Assembly (NCBI GenBank): GCA_023269615.1
Contig: JAHFSY010000040.1
Location: 1 to 40,773 of the forward strand
Length of the DNA stretch: 40,773 bases
Direction of reading: 5' to 3'
From: Verrucomicrobiota bacterium
GTDB lineage: Bacteria; Verrucomicrobiota; Verrucomicrobiia; JABWAM01
Below, piece by piece: positions 32,536 through 39,573 of this stretch. Within the stretch, counting starts at the first letter, position 1. Every line of letters starts with the position of its first letter. The position numbers and the translations under genes were made by a program. The notes beneath the pieces were generated by a model. It had not been told where the DNA came from. It worked only from the letters and a program-made list of their open reading frames with translations, and did no database searches.

Positions 32536-33627
32536 CGCCCAGCGAATATTGTAAATTCCATCCTCGCAGCACCAGAACACGCCGAACACATCGCCATCGG
32601 GCAGCTGCGCCATCTGGGGAAATCCACATTTCAACACGCTCAATTCCTCGCTCGCCGCCGCTCCTCCCCTCATCCCCGCGCTGGACAATCCCTGCCACAC
32701 CGGCGCCTCCGCAAGATTAATCCACTTCTCATCCTCGATTTTCGAAAGATTCGCCCACAACCCGGGCTTGTCCTCACGCCGATACAGGCAGAAAATCCGC
32801 CCGTCTTTCAACTGAAGGATTTTTGCCGTCTGCCCCTTGATTCCCGTCGGCATCCGTGCGCCGAATTTCTTCCGATCCGCCGAGATCGCATACGGCGTCG
32901 GCAGCGTCTTCGAATCCTTCATGTCAAACGCCCACCCCACCGCCAGCAACCGCCCGTCCTGCATTTCAATCAACGACTGCTCCCAATGCGCCACACCGTC
33001 TTTCCACGCATCCAACACATCCATGAATTCCGGCCACGTGCGCCCCTGGTCGCGCGACACCAGCGCGATCGCCTTCATCCCGTTGGGCGCATCACCATCC
33101 CATCCCTTCCAGGTTGACGTCGGGAAAAGCCAGCGCCCGTCCGACAGCTCCAGCATCGTGTGGCAAATCTCAAACGCCGGCCCCACCAGCGGCGTCTTCA
33201 CCGTGACCGGCGCGCTCCACGTGACGCCGCCATCGGTACTCCGCAGCAGGATCACATCCATCGGCACGATCCCATCCGTCTTGCGGCTCGCAATTCCTTC
33301 TTCGGCATTGTCACGATAAAATCTCGCGCCCATCGCCACCAGGTTTCCATCGCGCAACCGCCTCACTCTCACCGTGTGCGTTGCACGACGTGGTGCATTG
33401 TCCTGAAAAAGCGGAACCGGCTCCGTCCAAGTCTTCCCGCCGTCCTTTGACGCCGCGCGATACGTCCGGTAATCCAGACTCTCAGCCCCCTGTCCCAGGT
33501 CGAACGTGCAAAGCAATTCGTTCCCACCCATGGAGACAATCGAAGGATGCCACGCATGGATCGCGCGGAGATGCGGCTTCGGGTTCCGATAAACCAACCC
33601 CGTCGAAATGAGTTCCAGAGAATTCAT
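32521..33627 (-). CDS. Sialidase-fold (BNR/Asp-box) protein
   Basis: A 368-residue protein from ATG 33627 (MNSLELISTGLVYRNP), with AAGGA about eight bases upstream. Three Asp-box motifs are visible: SKDGGKTWT, STDGGVTWS and SRDQGRTWP. They mark a six-bladed beta-propeller of the sialidase/neuraminidase superfamily. There is no signal peptide, so it seems cytoplasmic, unlike most secreted sialidases. The catalytic Arg triad could not be assigned by eye, so hydrolysis of sialic acid is not established; many Verrucomicrobiota and Planctomycetota carry such propellers of unknown substrate. It is the last gene of the long leftward run from the microcompartment operon. Confidence 0.8.
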   Translation of the reverse strand: MNSLELISTGLVYRNPKPHLRAIHAWHPSIVSMGGNELLCTFDLGQGAESLDYRTYRAASKDGGKTWTEPVPLFQDNAPRRATHTVRVRRLRDGNLVAMGARFYRDNAEEGIASRKTDGIVPMDVILLRSTDGGVTWSAPVTVKTPLVGPAFEICHTMLELSDGRWLFPTSTWKGWDGDAPNGMKAIALVSRDQGRTWPEFMDVLDAWKDGVAHWEQSLIEMQDGRLLAVGWAFDMKDSKTLPTPYAISADRKKFGARMPTGIKGQTAKILQLKDGRIFCLYRREDKPGLWANLSKIEDEKWINLAEAPVWQGLSSAGMRGGAAASEELSVLKCGFPQMAQLPDGDVFGVFWCCEDGIYNIRWARVKI

Positions 33628-33694
33628 CAATCCTTCGTATCAGGTCGCAGTCGGGATGCAAGACCCGGCAACCCAGATGACACGTCCGACCGAT

Positions 33695-33725
33695 ACCCGT
33701 GTTTCATCCGTGTCAATCCGTGGCG
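33695..33725. repeat. Short ATCCGTG repeats next to a stop codon
   Basis: ACCCGTG, ATCCGTG and ATCCGTGG units spaced by 3-4 bases abut the stop codon of the hydroxyacid dehydrogenase gene (33726-33728). The same theme occurs at 23325-23346 and in the arms of 14623-14763. The rest of the 98-bp gap holds nothing recognisable. Confidence 0.7.
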
Positions 33726-34652
33726 TCAATATCCGGCCGCCTTGTCCACCAATCCCAGCAACGGGCGGCCATCGCGGAAACGCTTCAGGTTTTCACAAAA
33801 CATTTCCACGCAACGGTCGTATTGCTCGTGGGAAACAATCCGATGCGCGGAAATCAACAGGCGTTCGAGATCCCAGAGCGGTGATCCCTCAGGAGGAATC
33901 ATCTGCAGATTCGCGCCGGCAATCGCTCCCTCCTTCAACACGCGAACAAGCGCGTCGAGATCGTACACTGCGGGACGGCCGGACACGTCCACCAGGTACG
34001 CTGTCTTTTTCATCGCCCGCAGCTCTTTCTCGCCGATCAGCTTCTCCGTCCCGGGTGTCAATGGGACGGCCACGATAACGAAGTCGGATTCCGCAAGGAG
34101 TTGGGGGGTTTGCTGCCGTGTCAGCACTCGGTCCACATCGTCAGACGCCGCACGGGGATTGCGCGAAATCCCCAGCACGCGCATTCCAAAGGCGCGGCAC
34201 CGTCGGGCAATCTCCATCCCCATGTTTCCCAATCCGATGATGCCCACGGTTTTCCCATGAAGCTCCAGTGGTTCCGTGATTTCAAACATGCGTTTCGGAC
34301 GCAGGCGGATGTCGTATTCGAGGCGTCGCGAAAAGGCCAGCATCACCGCCAGCGCATGTTCCGCCCCCGGAACATCAAAGCTTCCCTTCAGGCAGGTCAT
34401 CGGAACCGGGCTGTTTACGAACTCGGGAAACATCACGCTGTTGACGCCTCCGGAAAATGCCTGGACCCAACGCAGCCTTTTCGCCGCCGCAAGAATTTCC
34501 GCGTTGAAATGCCCCACGCACAAAACGTCCGCCTCCACCACCCGCTTCACGATTTCAGCGGGATCCGCGCACACATCCACGTGGATTCCATCCATGCAGG
34601 AGCGGACGCGATCCAAGCCTCGCGGTGGGTCCCAGGTGAAAAGGACGTTCAT
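33726..34652 (-). CDS. D-2-hydroxyacid dehydrogenase family protein
   Basis: An NAD-dependent 2-hydroxyacid dehydrogenase or 2-ketoacid reductase of 308 residues from ATG 34652 (MNVLFTWDPPRGLDRV), four bases after the preceding stop. The nucleotide-binding motif is GKTVGIIGLGNMGMEIARR near 140-160. The substrate Arg is in VDVSGRPAVYD and the catalytic His in ISAHRIVSHE. The segment that normally reads LDVFExEP is here LQMIPPEG, so the catalytic Glu is displaced or missing. Its place next to an enolase-superfamily dehydratase suggests action on a sugar-acid-derived 2-keto acid. The exact substrate is unknown. Confidence 0.85.
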   Translation of the reverse strand: MNVLFTWDPPRGLDRVRSCMDGIHVDVCADPAEIVKRVVEADVLCVGHFNAEILAAAKRLRWVQAFSGGVNSVMFPEFVNSPVPMTCLKGSFDVPGAEHALAVMLAFSRRLEYDIRLRPKRMFEITEPLELHGKTVGIIGLGNMGMEIARRCRAFGMRVLGISRNPRAASDDVDRVLTRQQTPQLLAESDFVIVAVPLTPGTEKLIGEKELRAMKKTAYLVDVSGRPAVYDLDALVRVLKEGAIAGANLQMIPPEGSPLWDLERLLISAHRIVSHEQYDRCVEMFCENLKRFRDGRPLLGLVDKAAGY

Positions 34653-34656
34653 CGAA

Positions 34657-35829
34657 TCACGTCCTTGGATAAATCTCGTCAAGTTCCCGGATGGCTTCGT
34701 GGACAAGATTCCCCACACCCAGCCCCGGTCGTGATGACAATTGCAAATAGCCATCCTTCAACTGCGGAGGATACTCGACGATTTTGAAGTTGTTCAACGA
34801 CACCTCGCGATGCAACTTTGGATCGTATTCGAATGACGTCATGCCGGGATACTCGACCATGTCGCCATTCGGCGCGCTCGCAAGAAGGTGCAGATGCGAG
34901 GCCACCGTCATGGCCGTCCACGGCCCATGCGGCACGCAAAGCATTCCCGCGGCCCCAGCCTTGCGCTGTACCTCGTCAAATTGCGTGATCCCGATCTGCT
35001 GGGCGTCGGGCTGGACGATGTCGAGGGCGCGGCGTTCGATGAACGGATCGAACTGGTAAACCGTGGTGAGGCTTTCGCCCGTCGCGATCTTCACATCCAC
35101 CGCCTTCGACAACTCGGAGAAACCCTCCACATCATCAGGCCGCATCGCTTCCTCAAGAAAATAGACTCCGTGCTTCTCCAGCATCCGCGCTGCCCGGATG
35201 GCCGAGGCCGCATTCCATCCCTCCGTCCAGTAGGCGGGACATCCGAAATCCACCATGAGACGGATGGAGGGCCCGATCGCTTCACGCATGGCCGCGAGGT
35301 TGTCATCATCCTCGGGCGCAAAGCAGTTGCCCCATCCCGACTTGATGGCCTTGAAGCCCTGCCCGACAAAGGCACGACATTCGCGAACCAGTTCCTCGCT
35401 TGTCTTTTTTTTCCATGAACCATCCGTCAGCACTTCAAACAGACTGGCACTCGCGTAAGCCATCACCTGCGGCTGCACGGCGCCGCCAAGCAATTCGCAA
35501 ACCGTCTTGCCCTGCGCCTTTCCAGCAAGGTCCCACAACGCCATGTCCAATGCGGCCATCGCGTTCACGGCCAGCCCGCCCTCCGCGCCACGACCACGCC
35601 GCGCCTGCCATTTCTCGAACATTTTTTTCCACAAGCGGCGTGGCTCACATGGATTTTCCCCTATCAGCAGACTCCTCAACGAAATGGAACCGTGTTCCAC
35701 CAGCGCCGACACAATGCACCACGGAGCATCCGTTGCACCGATCCCGGTCAAGCCTTCGTCCGTATGAATTTCGACAAACGAAAGATACCCATGCTTTGGG
35801 CCGAGAACATTGATCCCGGTGATTTTCAT
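34657..35829 (-). CDS. Mandelate racemase/enolase-superfamily sugar-acid dehydratase-like enzyme
   Basis: A 390-residue protein from ATG 35829 (MKITGINVLGPKHGYLSFVE). It has the capping domain and modified TIM barrel of the mandelate racemase group. Metal ligands are Asp194 (MVDFG), Glu226/227 (FLEEA) and Glu252 (ATGES). Lys163 is in GFKAIKSGWG; the second Lys of the usual KxK is Gly. His301 (VPHGPW) and Asp275 (VQPDAQQIG) could form the His-Asp dyad typical of acid-sugar dehydratases. Members dehydrate aldonic or aldaric acids to 2-keto-3-deoxy acids; which one is not readable. Its neighbours, a DapA/NanA lyase upstream and a 2-ketoacid-type dehydrogenase downstream, fit such a pathway. A 27-bp palindrome lies in its leader. 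Confidence 0.87.
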   Translation of the reverse strand: MKITGINVLGPKHGYLSFVEIHTDEGLTGIGATDAPWCIVSALVEHGSISLRSLLIGENPCEPRRLWKKMFEKWQARRGRGAEGGLAVNAMAALDMALWDLAGKAQGKTVCELLGGAVQPQVMAYASASLFEVLTDGSWKKKTSEELVRECRAFVGQGFKAIKSGWGNCFAPEDDDNLAAMREAIGPSIRLMVDFGCPAYWTEGWNAASAIRAARMLEKHGVYFLEEAMRPDDVEGFSELSKAVDVKIATGESLTTVYQFDPFIERRALDIVQPDAQQIGITQFDEVQRKAGAAGMLCVPHGPWTAMTVASHLHLLASAPNGDMVEYPGMTSFEYDPKLHREVSLNNFKIVEYPPQLKDGYLQLSSRPGLGVGNLVHEAIRELDEIYPRT

Positions 35830-35869
35830 GCAATTTGGCCGGGAGCGTTTCCGAAAAATCCGGATTCCG

Positions 35870-35973
35870 AGGTAGGGCGTGCCCGCCGAGCGCGCCGCAG
35901 GGGTGTCTTCCGGAAAGCGTTGCTTGCATAACAACAGAACGTCGAAGGCGCGCTCGGCGAGCACGCCCTACCT
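35870..35973. repeat. REP-like family C inverted repeat in the dehydratase leader
   Basis: The 27-bp arms at 35870-35896 (AGGTAGGGCGTGCCCGCC...) and 35947-35973 (...GGCGAGCACGCCCTACCT) match at 26 of 27 positions around a 50-bp loop. It lies between the DapA-family stop (36014) and the dehydratase start (35829), so it may separate expression of the two genes. Confidence 0.9.
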
Positions 35974-36013
35974 CCAGCAGTAACGGGTTCTTCCCTCTTG
36001 CGATGCATGAAAA

Positions 36014-36928
36014 TCAAAGCAATGACAAATCCTTGAGACCGTTACGCAAGCGATCCATTTCTGCATCGGTCAGCGTGTGGTACGGTTTTCTCCGCCATCG
36101 CCCGGCCAGCCCATACAACTCCAGCATCCCGCGAATCCCTGCGTCGAATCCACCGGGAAAACTGGCAATCAGGTCAAACCACGGAATCTCATATTTGCGG
36201 ATGATCTCACGGACGCGCGGAAGATCATTCGACTGGATCGCCTTCCAATAATCATCCGCGATGCGCGGAACAAACGTCGTAAAACTGGAGAGATACCCGT
36301 CACAACCATACGGATGAATGTCGAGGTGGTTCTGCTTCAATCCCCCGGAATACACCGCCCAACGGTCATGGACCAGTAATGCCATCTTTCGCCCAAAGTC
36401 CCCGCAGAAGTCGTCCTTCACAGCCACAATGCCCGGAACCTGTTCGAGGGCCAGCTGGAGAGTTTTCATCCCAAACGCAAAACCGCGCGGAATGAAAATA
36501 TTGGTGACCACCATCACGGGAATATGCCTTGCCACTGCCGCATAATGTTCGATCAAAGATTCCGGCGTCGTCGAATGCCCCCAGTCCGGCGGCATCACCA
36601 TGAGCACATCCGCGCCCGTTTCCTTCGAAAACTTTGCGAACTCAACCGCCTGTTCCGTCGAATAGTACCGATCCGCCGCCACCACCATGGCCCGCCCCGC
36701 CGTGTGCTCCACAGCCACACGCGTCACCTCCGCAATTTCCTTCTCGGTCAGCGAGACGTAGTGACTGTCCCCCGCCGTCAAAAGAATCGTCCCATTCTTC
36801 GATTCGATGTGACGGTCAATGATCGCGCGCAACCCTTTGTAATCCACGGAACCATCACGAAGGAATGGTGTGCGAATGGAACCATTCGGCCCGGTGAGCG
36901 CCGCACGGATTTCCTGATGCGTTTTCAC
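36014..36928 (-). CDS. DapA/NanA-family class I lyase
   Basis: A dihydrodipicolinate synthase/N-acetylneuraminate lyase superfamily protein of 304 residues. GTG 36928 is chosen because it overlaps the dehydrogenase stop as GTGA and begins at VKTHQEIRAALTG, where homologues begin. The Schiff-base Lys is in GIVAVKDDFCGDFG (Lys171). The phosphate/carboxylate loop reads TAGDSHYVSLTEKE and the usual Tyr site is MVMPPDWG, so it departs from true DapA and NanA. Such enzymes cleave or dehydrate 2-keto-3-deoxy sugar acids. With the dehydratase next door, a 2-keto-3-deoxy acid aldolase is the best guess, stated as inference. Confidence 0.85.
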   Translation of the reverse strand: MKTHQEIRAALTGPNGSIRTPFLRDGSVDYKGLRAIIDRHIESKNGTILLTAGDSHYVSLTEKEIAEVTRVAVEHTAGRAMVVAADRYYSTEQAVEFAKFSKETGADVLMVMPPDWGHSTTPESLIEHYAAVARHIPVMVVTNIFIPRGFAFGMKTLQLALEQVPGIVAVKDDFCGDFGRKMALLVHDRWAVYSGGLKQNHLDIHPYGCDGYLSSFTTFVPRIADDYWKAIQSNDLPRVREIIRKYEIPWFDLIASFPGGFDAGIRGMLELYGLAGRWRRKPYHTLTDAEMDRLRNGLKDLSLL

Positions 36929-37851
36929 CCTTTTACATTCGCCAACGTTTCCTTGAGCGCCTTGGCGGAATTTTGAAGTCCGAGCTGTTCCTTTGGCCAC
37001 AACTCGATCTCCACCTGCTCCACGACGCCTTTGCGTCCCACGACGGTGGGAACGCTCAGGCAGATGTCGCGGATGCCGTAGGTTCCCTGCTGCAGGGACG
37101 AAACGGGTTGGAGGCGCTTCTGGTCAAGCGCAATGGCGTGAATCGTGTCGCGGATCGCGAGTGCCACGGCCCAGCCGGCGCCGCCTTTTTTCTTGATGAC
37201 CTCGGCGCCGCTTCCCTTCGTTCGCTCAAAAATTTTCCCCTGCGTTCCCGCGTTCCATTGCGGCAATCCGGTGAGTGGGAGGCCGTTCACATTGGCGGAT
37301 GACCAGATTGGAACCATCGAGTCACCATGCTCGCCTAAAATCAACGCCTTCACCTGCGTCGGGGCCAGTTGTAACTCGTCGGCGATGAACGAGCAGAAAC
37401 GCGACGTGTCGAGCTGGGTGCCAAGCCCGATCACCTGCTGCCACGGCAGGCCCAGTTTCTGGACGGCCAGCTGCGTGAGGATGTCCACGGGGTTCGACAC
37501 CACGAACACAATCGAGTTCTTGCAAAGGCCGGCCACCTTCATGCTGTCGAGAATCTGGTTGAAGAGCGACACGTTGCGGTTGATGAGATCGAGGCGCGAC
37601 TCGTCGGGCTTGCGACGCAGGCCCGCAGTGATCAGGAAGATGTCGCTGTCCGACGCCTTCGCATAATCGCCCGCGTAAATGCGCTGGTCGGATGAGAAGG
37701 ATGAGCCGTGGAGGAGGTCGAGGGCCTCGCCTTCCGCCATGGCCACGTTGGCGTCAATCAACTGGATTTCCGAAACCACGCCGCCGCATTGAAGTGCAAA
37801 CGCCGCGCAGGAACCGACGCGACCGCCACCGCCGATGATGGATACTTTCAT
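36925..37851 (-). CDS. Malate/lactate-type dehydrogenase of the microcompartment operon
   Basis: An NAD-dependent 2-hydroxyacid dehydrogenase of the LDH/MDH family, 308 residues from ATG 37851 (MKVSIIGGGGRVGSC). The NAD motif is GGGGRVGS. The catalytic His is in LGEHGDSMVP and the Asp in GLGTQLDTSRF. In the specificity loop ITAGLRRKPDESR an Arg falls where lactate dehydrogenases have Gln, as in malate dehydrogenases. PV microcompartment loci usually carry an enzyme of this family, thought to recycle NADH. It begins 13 bp after the aldolase stop and its own stop overlaps the next gene. Confidence 0.9.
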   Translation of the reverse strand: MKVSIIGGGGRVGSCAAFALQCGGVVSEIQLIDANVAMAEGEALDLLHGSSFSSDQRIYAGDYAKASDSDIFLITAGLRRKPDESRLDLINRNVSLFNQILDSMKVAGLCKNSIVFVVSNPVDILTQLAVQKLGLPWQQVIGLGTQLDTSRFCSFIADELQLAPTQVKALILGEHGDSMVPIWSSANVNGLPLTGLPQWNAGTQGKIFERTKGSGAEVIKKKGGAGWAVALAIRDTIHAIALDQKRLQPVSSLQQGTYGIRDICLSVPTVVGRKGVVEQVEIELWPKEQLGLQNSAKALKETLANVKG

Positions 37852-37864
37852 GTTTGAAATGCTT

Positions 37865-38878
37865 TTATTTTTCCAATTTCTCCATGATCTGGTCTGTGAT
37901 CGCCTGCACGGCGGCTTCCAACTCGGGATCTGTGGAGGGCTCTGATGAGGAAGATGCTTCGGCGTTGCACGTGACACCCGGACGCCATTCGCCGTTGTCA
38001 CAGAGCTCGCACTCCTTCAGGCCAATGCGGCGGTCGGGCACGCCGAGCTTTTGCTTGATGTTGAGCAGATCCTTGAGCTGCGTGGGTGAGAACGTCTTCA
38101 TTTCGCCGCCGAGATGCGTCGCCACCACGATGGTGCGGCAGTACGCCTCGAGGATTTCCATCTTGAAATACGCGTCCTCCACCGTGTGGCTCCACGAAAT
38201 CGCGCCGTGATTGGCCATGAGGATGGTGTTGTGATGCTCCACAAACTTCGCGATGTGCTCGCCGACCGGCGGGGTGCCGGGCGTTTCATACTGCGCAATC
38301 GGGACCTCGCCGATGAACACCTCGATCTCGGGAATCATGCACGTCGGCGGCTTCACGCCTGCCACCGCAAACGCCGTCGCATAGGGCGGATGGCAATGCA
38401 CCACGGCCTTCGCCTTGGGCTGCGCCTTCATGACGGCGAGATGGGTGAGGATTTCGCTCGTGCGGTTTTTCACCCCCGCCTTCTGGTTGCCTTCGAGATC
38501 CACCAGGCACATGTCCTCGGGCTTCATGTAGCCTTTTGAAACCAATGTAGGAGTGCAGAGCACGAGATTGTCGGCAACGCGGATCGAGATGTTGCCACCG
38601 TTGCCATCCACATAAGCCCTTTCCCAGAGACGGCGTCCGACATCGCAAACCTGCTCCTTGAGGATTTGCATTTCCTTCGAGTTGAAAAACCCATCCATGT
38701 TGGATGGATCGGAAGCCCTGGAAGATTTTGTTTCCGTCGCAGGAGCGGGCGACGCCTTCAAATCGCGCATCAGGTCGCGGGCCGAAGGCGTGTACAGCGC
38801 ATCGGACGGCAGCGATTTCAAATCGCCGCCTTTCTTCAACAGGTTTTCGATATCCTGCGCACTGATTAATTTTTTCAT
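37865..38878 (-). CDS. Class II (fuculose/rhamnulose-phosphate type) aldolase with encapsulation helix
   Basis: A zinc-dependent class II aldolase/adducin-family protein of 337 residues from ATG 38878 (MKKLISAQDIENLLKKGGDL). It has an ~85-residue N-terminal extension before the catalytic domain. Zinc ligands lie in VVHCHPPYATAF (HxH) and LMANHGAIS. A flexible Ser-rich linker leads to a C-terminal amphipathic helix (ELEAAVQAITDQIMEKLEK) that looks like a microcompartment encapsulation peptide. In PV-type microcompartments this enzyme cleaves fuculose- or rhamnulose-1-phosphate to dihydroxyacetone phosphate and lactaldehyde. It is separated from the shell gene by a REP-like element. Confidence 0.92.
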   Translation of the reverse strand: MKKLISAQDIENLLKKGGDLKSLPSDALYTPSARDLMRDLKASPAPATETKSSRASDPSNMDGFFNSKEMQILKEQVCDVGRRLWERAYVDGNGGNISIRVADNLVLCTPTLVSKGYMKPEDMCLVDLEGNQKAGVKNRTSEILTHLAVMKAQPKAKAVVHCHPPYATAFAVAGVKPPTCMIPEIEVFIGEVPIAQYETPGTPPVGEHIAKFVEHHNTILMANHGAISWSHTVEDAYFKMEILEAYCRTIVVATHLGGEMKTFSPTQLKDLLNIKQKLGVPDRRIGLKECELCDNGEWRPGVTCNAEASSSSEPSTDPELEAAVQAITDQIMEKLEK

Positions 38879-38883
38879 GATAT

Positions 38884-38941
38884 TGTAGCTGCGTTCGCAA
38901 GAACGCGGCCCGGATGCCAAACTCTTGCGAGTTCGGCTACA
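38884..38941. repeat. REP-like family A element between aldolase and shell gene
   Basis: A third near-complete copy bounded by TGTAGCT and GGCTACA, with both hairpins. It lies within an otherwise tight operon, so it may adjust the ratio of shell and aldolase messages. Confidence 0.88.
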
Positions 38942-38951
38942 AAAAACGTCT

Positions 38952-39254
38952 TCATGGTTTTGGAGAATGGAAAACTTCGTCAATGATGGCCGCGTTGATG
39001 GCATCCACGGGCGTGGAATCGGCGAAGGGCACTGCCGCCTCGCGTCCCTCGACAAACCCGACCGTGTCCCCCAACCCGCCACCCAGGCTGTCATACACCA
39101 CCACGGAAGGATCGGAGCTGACCCCTGCGGGCGCTGTGAATTTCTTCTGGAAATGATCACGCGTGAACGGGCTCACCACAAGCCAGCGCGCCCCGGTGAG
39201 ACCATCCACCGTTTTGCTGAGAGTGACGTTGCCGATGACTTGTCCTAAACGCAT
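38952..39254 (-). CDS. Microcompartment shell vertex protein (BMC-P, EutN/CcmL family), copy 1
   Basis: A 100-residue pentamer-forming shell protein from ATG 39254 (MRLGQVIGNVTLSKTVDGLTG). The EutN/CcmL pattern is clear: GxVxGNVTLSKTVDGL, WLVVSPF, VVYDSLGGGLGDTVGFVEG and a C-terminal PVDAINAAIIDEV. Such pentamers cap the vertices of the shell. PV microcompartments carry several BMC-P paralogues; a second one lies just upstream. The BMC-H facet proteins must be outside the window. Confidence 0.95.
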   Translation of the reverse strand: MRLGQVIGNVTLSKTVDGLTGARWLVVSPFTRDHFQKKFTAPAGVSSDPSVVVYDSLGGGLGDTVGFVEGREAAVPFADSTPVDAINAAIIDEVFHSPKP

Positions 39255-39260
39255 GTGATC

Positions 39261-39320
39261 AGTTCAAAGTTAGAAGCTAACAAATTGTTCCATGCTAAAT
39301 GTTCCCTGCTCCATGCTCCT
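39261..39320. repeat. 7-nt degenerate array between the two BMC-P genes, containing a stop codon
   Basis: Units AGTTCAA, AGTTAGA, AGCTAAC, AAATTGT, then TGTTCCA, TGCTAAA, TGTTCCC, TGCTCCA, TGCTCCT. It fills nearly all of the 40-bp gap and runs into the 3' end of BMC-P copy 2. There it encodes the final EEHGAGNI and supplies the stop at 39295-39297. Confidence 0.88.
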
Positions 39321-39573
39321 CGTCCACAAGGGCGATGACCATGTTTCGAATGGGGCTTCTGGGATCCTTCACCGCCGCACGGGCGGCGCTTCCATCGGTG
39401 GACACGATCACCCGCTGGTGCAGTGATGCCCCGTAAGTATCGATCGCAATGACAGGGGCCGTGGATGGCACTCCTTCGTTCGTGATGGGCTGGCAGATCA
39501 ACATCCTCCAGCCGTGCAGGCTGGGGTGCTTGACCGTCGAAACCACGTTGCCTTCAATTCGGGCGAGAATCAT
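39295..39573 (-). CDS. Microcompartment shell vertex protein (BMC-P, EutN/CcmL family), copy 2
   Basis: A 92-residue BMC-P protein from ATG 39573 (MILARIEGNVVSTVKHPSLHG). Family features are IEGNVVSTVKHPSL, WRMLICQPI, VIAIDTYGASLHQRVIVSTDG and a C-terminal NMVIALVDE. It starts directly after the stop of the aldehyde dehydrogenase gene. It differs strongly from copy 1, so they are old paralogues with distinct vertex roles rather than a recent duplication. Its last few residues come from a 7-nt repeat array. Confidence 0.94.
   Translation of the reverse strand: MILARIEGNVVSTVKHPSLHGWRMLICQPITNEGVPSTAPVIAIDTYGASLHQRVIVSTDGSAARAAVKDPRSPIRNMVIALVDEEHGAGNI

Noticed and set aside
32521..33627. Secreted sialidase for mucin degradation
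   Set aside because: There is no signal peptide and the catalytic Arg triad was not identified; only the propeller fold is supported.
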